Shown in pieces: positions 33,485-41,485 of a stretch of DNA of 47,718 nucleotides. Origin of the DNA: Acidobacteriota bacterium (GTDB lineage Bacteria > Acidobacteriota > Vicinamibacteria > Vicinamibacterales > UBA8438). A model generated the notes under the pieces. The model was given only the letters and a program-made list of their open reading frames with translations, did not search any database and was not told where the DNA came from. Both the position numbers and the translations under genes were made by a program. The first letter of the stretch is position 1, and every line of letters begins with the position of its first letter. The stretch spans positions 1-47,718 of the forward strand of contig WTFV01000055.1 of the NCBI GenBank assembly GCA_011523845.1, in the 5' to 3' direction.

Positions 33485-34819
33485 ATGTCGAGCGTACTGT
33501 TTGGCACGGATGGCGTGCGCGGCGTGCCGGGTGAGCCTCCACTCGACGGCGACACCATTGCCAGCCTCGGGGCGGCCCTGACCGATGCGCTGGGCGGCGC
33601 GCCCCGCATCGCCTGCGGGCGCGATACGCGGGATACCGGCACCTGGGTCCAGCAGCGGTTCGCCGACGGCGTACGGGCGCGGGGCGGCGCGCCGATCGAC
33701 GTCGGGGTAGTGCCCACGCCGGGGGTGGCCCTCATCGCTTCACGCTGCGGCTTCGATGCGGGCGTCGCCATCTCCGCGTCCCACAACCCGTATCCCGACA
33801 ACGGCATCAAGATCCTGCGGTCCAGCGGAGCGAAGGCGTCGGCCGACCTCGAGCGGAACATCGAGGCGCGCGTCGCCGGCATTCGCGCCACGTCCAGCGT
33901 GCCGCCGGTCTCCGGGTCGTCTCTCGAGAGCGCGGATCTGCTCGATACCTACGTCGAGCACCTGCTGGGCGTGGTGGGAGACGTTCGTCTCGCCGGCCTG
34001 TCTGTCGCCATCGACTGCGCCCACGGTGCGACGAGCGGGATCGCGTCCCGCGTGCTGCGGCGGCTCGGCGTATCCGTCATCGAGCTGCACGCGGCGCCGG
34101 ACGGCCGCAACATCAACGAGACGTGCGGTTCGACCCATCCCCAGGCGCTGCAGGCGGCAGTGGTCGAACACGGGTGCCGGCTGGGCTTCGCCTTCGACGG
34201 CGACGGCGACCGGGTCGTGCTGGTAGACGGCCGCGGCGGGATCGTCGACGGCGACGGCGTGCTCTTCGTGGTGGCTCGTCATCTGCACCGGGCCGGCCGA
34301 CTGGCGGGCGGCGGCGTGGTAGCCACCGTCATGAGCAACTTCGGGCTCGACGCGGCGCTGGCCGACGCCGGCATCAGGCTTCACCGGTGTCCGGTCGGCG
34401 ATGCCCAGGTGCTTGCGGAGATGGAGCGGCGCGGCGTCTGCCTCGGCGGCGAGCAGTCCGGGCACATCATCTTCTCCGACCTCCTGCGGACCGGAGACGG
34501 ACTCGGCACGGCGCTCTCGGTGTTGCGGATGGTCGCCGAGAGCGGATGCGAGCTGGCGGATCTGGTGGCCGGCCTCCGCATCTACCCGCAGGTCCTGCTC
34601 AACGTGCGCGTGACGCGCAAGCCCGACCTCGACGAGCTGCCGGCGATACAAGGGGCCATCCGTGCCGCCGAGGCGCGCCTGGGGGGCGCGGGGCGCGTGT
34701 TGGTGCGCTACTCGGGGACAGAAGCGGTGCTGCGTGTCATGATCGAGGGACCGGATCGGGACGTGGTGCAGAGGCTGGCCGAGCGCGTCGCCGCCTGCGC
34801 GAGACAAGAGCTGGCGTGA
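33485..34819 (+). CDS. glmM: Phosphoglucosamine mutase
   Basis: 444 residues from ATG 33485. LFGTDGVRGVPGEPPL, the phosphoserine loop AISASHNPYPDNGIK (S99), metal site FDGDGDRVVLVDG, sugar loop GGEQSGHIIF and phosphate site VRYSGTEAVLRVMIEG are all present. GlmM makes glucosamine-1-phosphate for peptidoglycan. An upstream in-frame GTG at 33431 lies in the repeat and is rejected as start. Confidence 0.96.
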   Translation: MSSVLFGTDGVRGVPGEPPLDGDTIASLGAALTDALGGAPRIACGRDTRDTGTWVQQRFADGVRARGGAPIDVGVVPTPGVALIASRCGFDAGVAISASHNPYPDNGIKILRSSGAKASADLERNIEARVAGIRATSSVPPVSGSSLESADLLDTYVEHLLGVVGDVRLAGLSVAIDCAHGATSGIASRVLRRLGVSVIELHAAPDGRNINETCGSTHPQALQAAVVEHGCRLGFAFDGDGDRVVLVDGRGGIVDGDGVLFVVARHLHRAGRLAGGGVVATVMSNFGLDAALADAGIRLHRCPVGDAQVLAEMERRGVCLGGEQSGHIIFSDLLRTGDGLGTALSVLRMVAESGCELADLVAGLRIYPQVLLNVRVTRKPDLDELPAIQGAIRAAEARLGGAGRVLVRYSGTEAVLRVMIEGPDRDVVQRLAERVAACARQELA

Positions 34820-34858
34820 GCGGGTCGGAGGTATCATCGCCGGGAACCGGGGCGAGGC

Positions 34859-35107
34859 ATGCTGGGGTGGTTGCGTCTGCTGTTCGCCGTACTGGTCATC
34901 CGCTTGATCTGGAAGTTCGTCTCGAACGTGGTCTCCGCTGCTCGTCAACCGCGGCCAGGTGGCGCCAAGCCCCGGGTCGCCCTCGTGCGGGATCCGGTGT
35001 GCGGGACCTACGTCGAGCCGTCGCGCGCCCTCAGCACCCGTGCCGGCGGGGCGACGCACTATTTCTGTTCGAAGGAATGCCAGCGGTCGTTTGCGAAATC
35101 CGCATGA
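34859..35107 (+). CDS. Small membrane-anchored YHS/TRASH-type protein
   Basis: 82 residues. One membrane segment (LGWLRLLFAVLVIRLIWKFV), then a YHS/TRASH-like metal-binding domain: DPVCGTYVEPSRAL and THYFCSKECQRSF, with Cys positions typical of heavy-metal or iron binding. The topology places the Cys domain either side of the membrane depending on orientation. It lies between glmM and the class II aldolase on the same strand. Function unknown; metal sensing or delivery is the family expectation. Confidence 0.8.
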   Translation: MLGWLRLLFAVLVIRLIWKFVSNVVSAARQPRPGGAKPRVALVRDPVCGTYVEPSRALSTRAGGATHYFCSKECQRSFAKSA

Positions 35108-35135
35108 ACCGGACGACTGCCCACGACCCGACGCA

Positions 35136-36014
35136 ATGAGCTCCGAAGAAGCAAAACGCTCCGCTATCGTCGAGATCGGCCGCCGGCTGCACCAGCGGGC
35201 CTATGTCGCCTCGAACGACGGGAACATCAGCGTGCGCCTCGACGCCGAGCGCCTCCTGACCACGCCGAAGGGCGTATCCAAGGGCTTCATGTCACCCGAC
35301 ATGCTGGTGACGACCGACTACGAGGGGCGCAAGCTGGCCGGGGAGCGGGACCCGTCCTCCGAGTTGCCGATGCACCTGGCCGTGTACCGGCGCCGCGCCG
35401 ACGTCACGGCTGTCGTCCATGCCCATCCACCGGTGGCGACCGGTTTCGCGGTGGCCGGCATTCCGCTCGATCGGGCGGTGCTGGCCGAGGTCGTGACCAC
35501 GCTGGGCAGCATTCCGATCGCGGAGTACGGGACGCCGTCCACGCAGGAGCTGGCCGACGCGGTCGACAGGCACATCGCGGTGCACGACGGTCTGCTGCTG
35601 GCCAATCACGGGGCCATCACGGTGGCCGACGGGTTGCTGCGCGCGTACTACAAGATGGAGACGATCGAGCACTTCGCGCGCATCAGTGTGGTGGCCCGAA
35701 TTCTCGGCCGCGAACGGCTGCTGTCGCGCGAGGAGGTCGACCGACTGCAGGCGCTGCGCGGTACCTACGGGATTGCCGCGCCCGCTCCGATCTGCCCGGA
35801 GGGCGGCGATGGAATCGTCGCCGACGGCGACGCGACGTGTCAGACGCTGGAGGCGCCGTCCTCGCCGGGGAAGCGGCTCGTGGACGACAGGCCGTTCGTT
35901 CCGGGCGGCGCTCAGGGGGCGGACGGAGACACGGAAATTCGTTTAACATACCGTGAGCTGGCGGCCATCGTCGAAGACGCCGTCAACCGTCTGCGCCGGG
36001 AGTCTGCGCCGTAG
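35136..36014 (+). CDS. Class II aldolase with C-terminal encapsulation-like helix (BMC cargo)
   Basis: 292 residues. The aldolase domain (1-215) has the metal and catalytic residues of the fuculose-phosphate aldolase family: E76 in SSELPMH, H95 and H97 in VVHAHPPVA, and H158 in LLLANHGAI, plus [10 protein letters not shown]. After residue 216 comes a Pro/Gly/Asp-rich linker of about 50 residues and then an amphipathic helix, [19 protein letters not shown] (271-289), as in encapsulation peptides that load enzymes into microcompartments. The shell genes follow. It likely splits a deoxysugar phosphate into dihydroxyacetone phosphate and lactaldehyde. Its final ESAP* lies in repeat family A. Confidence 0.85.
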   Translation: MSSEEAKRSAIVEIGRRLHQRAYVASNDGNISVRLDAERLLTTPKGVSKGFMSPDMLVTTDYEGRKLAGERDPSSELPMHLAVYRRRADVTAVVHAHPPVATGFAVAGIPLDRAVLAEVVTTLGSIPIAEYGTPSTQELADAVDRHIAVHDGLLLANHGAITVADGLLRAYYKMETIEHFARISVVARILGRERLLSREEVDRLQALRGTYGIAAPAPICPEGGDGIVADGDATCQTLEAPSSPGKRLVDDRPFVPGGAQGADGDTEIRLTYRELAAIVEDAVNRLRRESAP

Positions 36015-36081
36015 AACGGCGCGGACGAATGGCGGGTTGGTCGGGCCGCAAGCGGAGCCGCAGGCGACTCCCTCCCGGGCT
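35998..36081. repeat. Dispersed hairpin repeat, family A, copy 3
   Basis: GGGAGTCTGCGCCGTAGAAC starts in the aldolase 3' end and supplies its TAG stop, followed by GGCGCGGAC, TTGGTCGGGCCGCAAGCGG and AGCCGCAGGCGAC. The 122 nt from here to the BMC-H start hold no gene. Confidence 0.85.
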
Positions 36082-36202
36082 GGCGGTCCGCGGCGCGGAG
36101 GCGGCATCGGTTGCAGGCGACGTTGCGCCGGAAGCCGGGAGATTCCGAGCAGGAGGACGCGTCTCGGGCCGGGGGACGGGGCCGGCGCACGCGGAGGACC
36201 GC

Positions 36203-36487
36203 ATGGGTGAAGCGTTGGGGCTGGTCGAGACCAAGGGTCTCGTCGCGATGATCGAAGCGGCCGATGCGATGGTCAAGGCCGCCAAGGTGACGCTCGTCGG
36301 CTGGGAGAAGATCGGCGCGGGCTACGTGACCGCGATAGTGCGCGGCGACGTGGCGGCCGTCAAGGCGGCGACCGATGCCGGCGCCGCTGCCGCCCGACGG
36401 GTCGGCGAGCTGGTGTCGGTGCACGTGATTCCGAGACCGCATGCGAATCTCGAGGACTCCCTCCCGATCGGCAGGTCCGGCGCTTAG
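36203..36487 (+). CDS. BMC-H shell protein (hexamer)
   Basis: 94 residues from ATG 36203. [40 protein letters not shown] and [20 protein letters not shown] then VIPRPH form the canonical single BMC domain of PduA/CcmK type. The pore-facing loop reads KIGAGYV where many have KIGSG. It tiles the facets of a bacterial microcompartment. It is the only hexameric shell gene seen in this locus, so others may be elsewhere. Confidence 0.95.
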   Translation: MGEALGLVETKGLVAMIEAADAMVKAAKVTLVGWEKIGAGYVTAIVRGDVAAVKAATDAGAAAARRVGELVSVHVIPRPHANLEDSLPIGRSGA

Positions 36488-36494
36488 CGCTCAG

Positions 36495-36543
36495 GGAGCA
36501 ACGCAGTCCACGCGGGATGCATCGGCCGCTCGAATCGGCGGGG
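36495..36543. repeat. Dispersed repeat, family B, copy 1
   Basis: GGAGCAACGC at 36495, then GTC, CGGGATGCATCG, CCGCTCGAAT and GCGGGGC. The same series occurs at 41411-41458 with small differences. It fills most of the gap between BMC-H and the first BMC-P gene. Confidence 0.8.
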
Positions 36544-36568
36544 CTTTCACCGCGGGCTGCTTTGAACC

Positions 36569-36847
36569 GTGATCCTCGGCAAGATCGTCGGCACGGTCGT
36601 GGCGACGCGCAAGGACGAACGGCTCGTCAGCTACAAGCTGCTGCTGGTCCAGCCGATCGAGCCGGACGGTACCCCCCGCGGCAGCCAGTTGGTGGCGGTG
36701 GACACCGTCGATGCCGGCGCGGGGGAGACGGTGCTCGTCGTCAGCGGCAGTTCCGCCCGGATGGCGGGCGACTTGAAGGACACTCCCGTCGACGCCGCCA
36801 TAGTCGGCATCGTCGACTCCATCGAGGTGGCCACCCCTCGGCGTTGA
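36569..36847 (+). CDS. BMC-P (EutN/CcmL) vertex protein 1
   Basis: 92 residues from GTG 36569. MILGKIVGTVVATRKDERLV, YKLLLVQPIEPDG, QLVAVDTVDAGAGETVLVV and AIVGIVDSIEV are the EutN/CcmL signatures. Pentamers of this family cap the vertices of microcompartments. It is followed 26 nt later by a second copy. Confidence 0.94.
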   Translation: MILGKIVGTVVATRKDERLVSYKLLLVQPIEPDGTPRGSQLVAVDTVDAGAGETVLVVSGSSARMAGDLKDTPVDAAIVGIVDSIEVATPRR

Positions 36848-36873
36848 CGCCTTGCCGGCCCGGGATCGACCAG

Positions 36874-37161
36874 ATGCAATTGGCCCGCGTCATCGGCGCT
36901 GTCGTCTCGACGATGAAGGACCGTAGTCTGCACGGCCAGAAGCTGCTCGTGCTGCAGCCGCTCACGCCGGCGGGTGCGGTGGCCGGGCGGCCGGTCGTGG
37001 CGGTCGATTCGTCCGGCGCCGGTGCGGGCGAGACGGTGTTCTTCGTGCGCGGCCGCGAGGCGTCCTTTCCGTTCCTGCCGGACCTGGTGGCGACCGACGC
37101 CAACGTCGTCGGCATCGTCGATCACTGGACGGTGGCCGAAGAAGCGTCCTCGACCTCCTGA
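36874..37161 (+). CDS. BMC-P (EutN/CcmL) vertex protein 2
   Basis: 95 residues from ATG 36874. MQLARVIGAVVSTMKDRSLH, QKLLVLQPLTPAG, PVVAVDSSGAGAGETVFFV and VVGIVDHWTV. More divergent than the other two in the loop after ETVFFVRGREASFPFLPDL, so the three pentamers are probably not interchangeable. Spaced 10 nt from the third copy. Confidence 0.94.
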   Translation: MQLARVIGAVVSTMKDRSLHGQKLLVLQPLTPAGAVAGRPVVAVDSSGAGAGETVFFVRGREASFPFLPDLVATDANVVGIVDHWTVAEEASSTS

Positions 37162-37171
37162 ATCCCGACCC

Positions 37172-37483
37172 ATGCAGCTCGCCCGCGTGACCGGTACCGT
37201 CGTCGCGACCCGCAAGCACGAGAAGCTGCTCGGCGCAAAGCTGCTGCTCGTGCAGCCGCTCGATGCCGGCGGCACGGCGCACGGCCCTCCGCTGCTGGCC
37301 GTCGACGCCGCGCAGGCCGGGGTCGGCGAGCGCGTGCTCGTGGTCCAGGAAGGGCGCGCCGCGGTGGCCGCCATTCGCCGCCCCGCGGCGCCCGCGGACA
37401 CGGCCATCGTCGGCATCGTCGACCGCGTGGACGGTCTCGACGGCGAACCGGCAGCCGCGGGCCCGGGCGTCGCCGCCGGTTAG
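37172..37483 (+). CDS. BMC-P (EutN/CcmL) vertex protein 3
   Basis: 103 residues from ATG 37172. MQLARVTGTVVATRKHEKLL, KLLLVQPLDAGG, PLLAVDAAQAGVGERVLVV and AIVGIVDRVDG, with a Gly/Ala-rich tail of about 15 extra residues. Its TAG stop is the beginning of the following hairpin repeat (TAGGAGTCTG). Three BMC-P genes in a row is characteristic of Planctomycete/Verrucomicrobia-type and some acidobacterial microcompartments. Confidence 0.93.
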   Translation: MQLARVTGTVVATRKHEKLLGAKLLLVQPLDAGGTAHGPPLLAVDAAQAGVGERVLVVQEGRAAVAAIRRPAAPADTAIVGIVDRVDGLDGEPAAAGPGVAAG

Positions 37484-37700
37484 GAGTCTGCGCCGCGGAA
37501 CGCAACGCAGTGCGTTCCGCGGCGAAGACTCCTCGGGCGGTGGGGGCTGGGGCCGAACACGGCGCCCTGGCGACGGGTTTGGCGGCGCTAGGAGTCTGCG
37601 CCGCAGAACGCAGCGAAGCGGAGTGCTGAGACGCAGAGTCATGGAGCGGGGGGGATGGGCCGAAACGCCGAACCAGCGAGGCGTTTCGGGGCGCTCCGGG
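37482..37700. repeat. Dispersed hairpin repeat, family A variant, with a 52-nt hairpin
   Basis: 37482-37533 is a long hairpin: AGGAGTCT pairs with AGACTCCT, one mismatch, then CGCCGCGGAACGCA pairs with TGCGTTCCGCGGCG (14 of 14) around ACGCAG. Then GGGGCCGAACACGGCG and GGTTTGGCGGCGCTA, and a second, more degenerate unit starting AGGAGTCTGCGCCGCAGAAC at 37591. The region fills the gap between BMC-P3 and the next gene. Confidence 0.85.
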
Positions 37701-37705
37701 AGGAA

Positions 37706-37948
37706 ATGGTGACGCAGGAAGACGTGCGCGCGGCGGTGGAAGCGGCCATCCGCCGGCACCTCGACCAGACCACCAGCGCGCCATCCGCCGCCGGCCGGCG
37801 TCCGGTTGCGCTCCCCGGGTCCGGCGATCCCGCGCACGGCCGCTTTGCCCGTGTGGCGCTTCCAGGCGATCCGCCGGATGGGCGTTGCGTGATCGAGCCG
37901 TCCGTCGAATGCACCGGTTGTGGATACTGCGAGTCGCACGGCCACTAG
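37706..37948 (+). CDS. Small BMC-locus protein with amphipathic N-terminus and Cys-rich tail
   Basis: 80 residues from ATG 37706, directly behind GGGAGGAA; a longer reading from 37655 begins in the repeat and is rejected. VTQEDVRAAVEAAIRRHLDQ (2-21) is amphipathic, like an encapsulation peptide. A Pro/Gly linker follows, then a tail with C61, C69, C72 and C75 plus H78 and H80 (CTGCGYCESHGH), which looks like a metal or iron-sulfur site. I do not recognise a named family. It probably belongs to the microcompartment as cargo or shell accessory. Confidence 0.65.
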   Translation: MVTQEDVRAAVEAAIRRHLDQTTSAPSAAGRRPVALPGSGDPAHGRFARVALPGDPPDGRCVIEPSVECTGCGYCESHGH

Positions 37949-38017
37949 GAATCCCGATCTCGCCGAGGACGTCAGCCCGCCCGGCGGGCTGGCCCACGCC
38001 GGCAGGTTCCGACGGAC

Positions 38018-38719
38018 ATGATGGCTGCACGCGGCACGTTTCCGGGGCACCGCTACTTCGCGCTCGTCGGGTCGGCGTTCGTCGCGACGCTGCTGATCTC
38101 GAACATCGCCGCCCAGAAGCTGATCCTGCTGGGCCCGTTCGTCTTCGCCGGCGGCATTCTGCTGTTCCCCGTCACCTACGTGTTCGGGGACGTTCTGACC
38201 GAGGTCTACGGCTACGCCAGAGCCCGGCAGGTCATCTGGGTGGGGTTCGGGGCCAACGTGCTGATGGCGGCGTTTCTCGCCCTCGTGGTGGCGCTGCCGC
38301 CCGCGCCCGGCTGGGAGCTGCAGGAGGCGTTCGCATCCGCCCTCGGCCTCGTGCCGCGCGTCGTCGTCGCGTCCATCCTCGGCTACTGGGCCGGCGAGTT
38401 CGCCAACTCCTTCGTCCTAGCCAGGCTCAAGGTCGCCACCGGCGGCCGGCACCTGTGGATGCGGACCATCGGCTCGACGGTGGTCGGCCAGGCCCTGGAC
38501 ACGGTGATCTTCACGGTCGTCGCGTTCGGCGGCCTCCTGCCCGCCGCCGTGCTGTTCACGGCCATCTGGTCCGGCTACCTGTTCAAGGTCCTCTACGAGG
38601 TGGCCGCCACCCCGCTGACGTACCTGGTGGTGAACCGGCTCAAGGCCGTCGAGGAGATCGACGTCTACGACCGCGAGACCTCGTTCACGCCGTTCTCGCT
38701 CGCACCGTCCGACGGATGA
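38018..38719 (+). CDS. yhhQ: Queuosine-precursor transporter (YhhQ/DUF165 family)
   Basis: 233 residues from ATG 38018 (or 38021). Multiple membrane helices and the family motifs [49 protein letters not shown] and [14 protein letters not shown]. YhhQ imports preQ0/preQ1 for queuosine. It ends 4 nt before queC, so salvage and de novo synthesis are encoded together. Confidence 0.93.
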   Translation: MMAARGTFPGHRYFALVGSAFVATLLISNIAAQKLILLGPFVFAGGILLFPVTYVFGDVLTEVYGYARARQVIWVGFGANVLMAAFLALVVALPPAPGWELQEAFASALGLVPRVVVASILGYWAGEFANSFVLARLKVATGGRHLWMRTIGSTVVGQALDTVIFTVVAFGGLLPAAVLFTAIWSGYLFKVLYEVAATPLTYLVVNRLKAVEEIDVYDRETSFTPFSLAPSDG

Positions 38720-38723
38720 GCCG

Positions 38724-39407
38724 TTGCCGCCTGCCAAGCGCGCGGTCGTTCTCCTGAGCGGGGGCCTCGACTCCTACACGGCCGCCGCCGTCGCCCGGTC
38801 GCAGGGCTACGAGCTCTTCGCGCTCACGGTGCGCTACGGTCAGATCCACGCGCAGGAGCTGGATGCGGCGCGGCGGGTGGCCGCCGCGCTCGGCGTCGAG
38901 CGCCACCAGGAGCTGTCGATCGATCTCGCGGCGTTCGGTGGGTCGGCACTGACCGGTGCCGGCCCGGTGCCCAAGGACCGACCGCTCGACGAGGAGGGGA
39001 TCCCGCCGACCTACGTGCCGGCCCGCAATACCGTGCTGCTGTCGCTCGCGCTGGCATGGGCCGAGGTGCTCGGGGCCGGGGACCTCGTGATCGGGATCAA
39101 TGCCCTCGACTACTCCGGCTATCCCGACTGCCGGCCGGAGTACGTCGCGGCATTCGAGAGGCTCGCGATGCTGGCGACCAGGGCGGGCGTCGAGGGCGGC
39201 CGATTCCGGATCCACGCCCCCCTGCTCGACATGACCAAGGCGGACATCGTCCGCCGGGGACACGCCCTCGGACTCGACTACGGCCTGACCCGCAGTTGCT
39301 ACGACCCGACGCCGGCCGGCGCCCCGTGCCGCCGTTGCGACAGTTGCCGCCTCCGCGCCCGCGGCTTCGCCGAGGCGGGCCTCGTCGATCCGCTGGACAT
39401 CCGCTGA
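38724..39407 (+). CDS. queC: 7-cyano-7-deazaguanine synthase
   Basis: 227 residues from TTG 38724. PP-loop [16 protein letters not shown] (12-17 core), [34 protein letters not shown] and the zinc-binding Cys series [20 protein letters not shown]. QueC makes preQ0 from carboxydeazaguanine. No queD or queE is seen nearby. Its 3' end is duplicated just downstream (39449-39481). Confidence 0.96.
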   Translation: MPPAKRAVVLLSGGLDSYTAAAVARSQGYELFALTVRYGQIHAQELDAARRVAAALGVERHQELSIDLAAFGGSALTGAGPVPKDRPLDEEGIPPTYVPARNTVLLSLALAWAEVLGAGDLVIGINALDYSGYPDCRPEYVAAFERLAMLATRAGVEGGRFRIHAPLLDMTKADIVRRGHALGLDYGLTRSCYDPTPAGAPCRRCDSCRLRARGFAEAGLVDPLDIR

Positions 39408-39448
39408 CGCAATTGCGCTGCGCTCACATTTCTCCGCAAGCCGCAAGG

Positions 39449-39481
39449 GCGGGCCTCGTCGATCCGCTGGACACCCGCTGA
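39449..39481 (+). repeat. Duplicate of the queC 3' end
   Basis: 33 nt identical to 39375-39407 (the last 33 nt of queC including the stop) except for one T-to-C change; offset 74 bp. The intervening 41 nt are not similar to queC. The copy has no start of its own. Confidence 0.95.
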
Positions 39482-39523
39482 AGCCGCTTCCCGTCGGCGT
39501 CGAATCGCGTGTGCGCCGCGTGG

Positions 39524-39633
39524 CTCCAGGAGCGTGCGCCGCAGAACGCAACGAAGTGGTTTCCGAGGCGCGAGCTCCTGGAGCGGTAGGGCTGTGGCCG
39601 AACGCGGAGCCTCGCGAGGGGTTGGCGGCGCTA
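39524..39633. repeat. Dispersed hairpin repeat, family A variant, between queC and dacB
   Basis: Perfect 10-bp arms CTCCAGGAGC (39524-39533) and GCTCCTGGAG (39574-39583), with TGCGCCGCAGAACGCAACG inside, then GGGCTGTGGCCGAACGCGG and GGGGTTGGCGGCGCTA. The final CTA is the TAG stop of dacB on the other strand. It lies between converging genes and might stop transcription from both. Confidence 0.8.
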
Positions 39634-41328
39634 TGGGCGCGGGATTGCGGCCAGCGCGGCCACCACCTCGTCGATGACGCGCGTGACCTCGGCAGCCGGG
39701 GCGCTGAAGTTGTTGGCCAGGATCGCGAACGCCAGCGGCTCGCCGCCGGCGGTCTCGACGTAGCCTGCCAGTGCCCGCACCCGGCTCATCGAGCCGGTCT
39801 TCGCGCGCACGATCCCCTCGGCCGGGGTTCCGACCAGTCGGCCGCGGAGCGTCCCGTCCCGTCCGGCAACGGGCAACGCGGCCAGGATCCGCGCGCGGTG
39901 GTCCGCATCCGCGTACAGGCGGGCCAGGACCTCCACCAGCGTACCGGCGGTGAGGTACGTGTAACGCGACAGCCCGGAACCGTCCGCGACGACGGCTCCG
40001 CGCCGGTCGACGCCCCAGCCGGCCAGTACCTCGCCGACCGCCGAGCGCCCCGCGTACGCGGCGGCGCTCGTTGCCACGCCGAGGTGGCGCACGAGCGACT
40101 CGGCGTAGAGGTTCTTGCTCTGCTTCAGCATGTCGACGCCGATCGTCGAGAGCGGCGCCGAGCGGTGACGCACGAGGGGACGCAGGTCGGCGAGCGCCCG
40201 CGTCGCTTCCGGCGTCGCGAGCAGGTCGATGTCGACCGCCTCGCCGTCGACGGTGATCCCGCGCAGTTCGAGGGCCTCCTTGAACGCCCGCACGAAGAAG
40301 AGGGTCGGGTTGCCGACCGCCGCGATCCGGACCAGGGGGGCGGCTCCCACCGGGATCCGGCCGCTGACGACCAGCGCCGCCCGCCCGGGTGGCCGCCGGA
40401 GCCGGATATCGGCCGTCCGGCCGGCGCCGACGGTCAGGACGTCGTTGCGCAGCGTGAGGCCCGAGCCCGCATCGCGGAATCGCGCCCGTGCCGGCCGGCC
40501 GACGGCCGGCGCCGGCTCCACGACGACCTCGACCAGGTTCTCGCGGTGCTGCAGCGCCCCGGCCGGCGCCGCGAATCCTCTCGAGAGATCGTCCCAGGCC
40601 CACCCGCTCCCCAGGCCGGGCGTCTCGCGAGCGCCGTCGTCGAGGATGTCGTCGTCGCCGACGATCCGGCCGGCGATGCGCCGTACCCCCAGCGCTTTCA
40701 GATCGTCCGCCCAGCGCAGGAAGGCATCGCCGGCGCCCGGGGCGTTGATGGTCGGATCGCCGGCTCCCCGCACCACGAGATCGCCCTGCAACGTTCCGTC
40801 GCGGATCGGCGCAGCGGCAAGCAACGCGGTTTCGAAGCGGCTGTCCCAGCCGAGCCGTTCCGCGGCGGCGGCCAGCGTGACGAGCTTCATCGTCGAGGCG
40901 GGCGTCAGCAGTACGTCGGGATTTCGGGCATAGAGGCGCTCGTTGCGGTCGAGCGCCCGGACATCCATCCCCCAGACGGCGGGCCCGATCCCGCTCGCCG
41001 AGAACAGCCGATCGAGACGCCGCGTCAGATGGGGGTCGCCTCCGCGACCCGCGGCCCGAACCGGGTTCGGCTCGCCGCCGCCGCGGGGCTGCGGACTGCC
41101 CGGAGGCGCCGGCGGGTCCGGTGCTCGCCGGTCCGGGCCGCCGTCGGCAGCGGACTCCACCGCCGGTCCCGGTGCGGAGACGACCGGGGCGGTCGCGGCC
41201 GGCCGCGCTCCCGCGTCGCCGGGAGCGGTGGCGCCCGGGAAGCGAACCGGCGCACCCGTGCGCGCGGCGCAGCCGGCCAGCGTGACCGCGGCCAGAATCG
41301 TTCCGACACGGAGGGTCCACGTGCGCAT
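39631..41328 (-). CDS. dacB: D-alanyl-D-alanine carboxypeptidase/endopeptidase (PBP4/DacB), lipoprotein
   Basis: 565 residues from ATG 41328 (GTG 41337 also possible). Signal with lipobox LAGC (C20), then a Pro/Ala/Gly-rich linker of about 75 residues. Peptidase S13 motifs: STMK (145-148), SGLSRYTY, and RAKTGSMSRVRALAGYVE. It trims or cross-cuts peptidoglycan from the envelope. The stop codon is supplied by the adjoining repeat. It converges with queC. Confidence 0.92.
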   Translation of the reverse strand: MRTWTLRVGTILAAVTLAGCAARTGAPVRFPGATAPGDAGARPAATAPVVSAPGPAVESAADGGPDRRAPDPPAPPGSPQPRGGGEPNPVRAAGRGGDPHLTRRLDRLFSASGIGPAVWGMDVRALDRNERLYARNPDVLLTPASTMKLVTLAAAAERLGWDSRFETALLAAAPIRDGTLQGDLVVRGAGDPTINAPGAGDAFLRWADDLKALGVRRIAGRIVGDDDILDDGARETPGLGSGWAWDDLSRGFAAPAGALQHRENLVEVVVEPAPAVGRPARARFRDAGSGLTLRNDVLTVGAGRTADIRLRRPPGRAALVVSGRIPVGAAPLVRIAAVGNPTLFFVRAFKEALELRGITVDGEAVDIDLLATPEATRALADLRPLVRHRSAPLSTIGVDMLKQSKNLYAESLVRHLGVATSAAAYAGRSAVGEVLAGWGVDRRGAVVADGSGLSRYTYLTAGTLVEVLARLYADADHRARILAALPVAGRDGTLRGRLVGTPAEGIVRAKTGSMSRVRALAGYVETAGGEPLAFAILANNFSAPAAEVTRVIDEVVAALAAIPRP

Positions 41329-41410
41329 TCGAAACACGCTCGCAGTGATCTATCGGCTCGAAGGTCCGGGGGCTCCGGCGCGACGAGGAATGCTGGGCAT
41401 ATTCGACCGA

Positions 41411-41458
41411 GGAGCAACGCCGTCAGACGGGATGCATCGCCGCTCGAATGCAGCGGGG
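41411..41458. repeat. Dispersed repeat, family B, copy 2
   Basis: GGAGCAACGC, GTC, CGGGATGCATCG, CCGCTCGAAT, GCGGGGC; matches 36495-36543. Lies between dacB and the DUF4340 gene. Confidence 0.8.
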
Positions 41459-41485
41459 CCTCCTGCCACGGAGCTGCGAGGGCGA

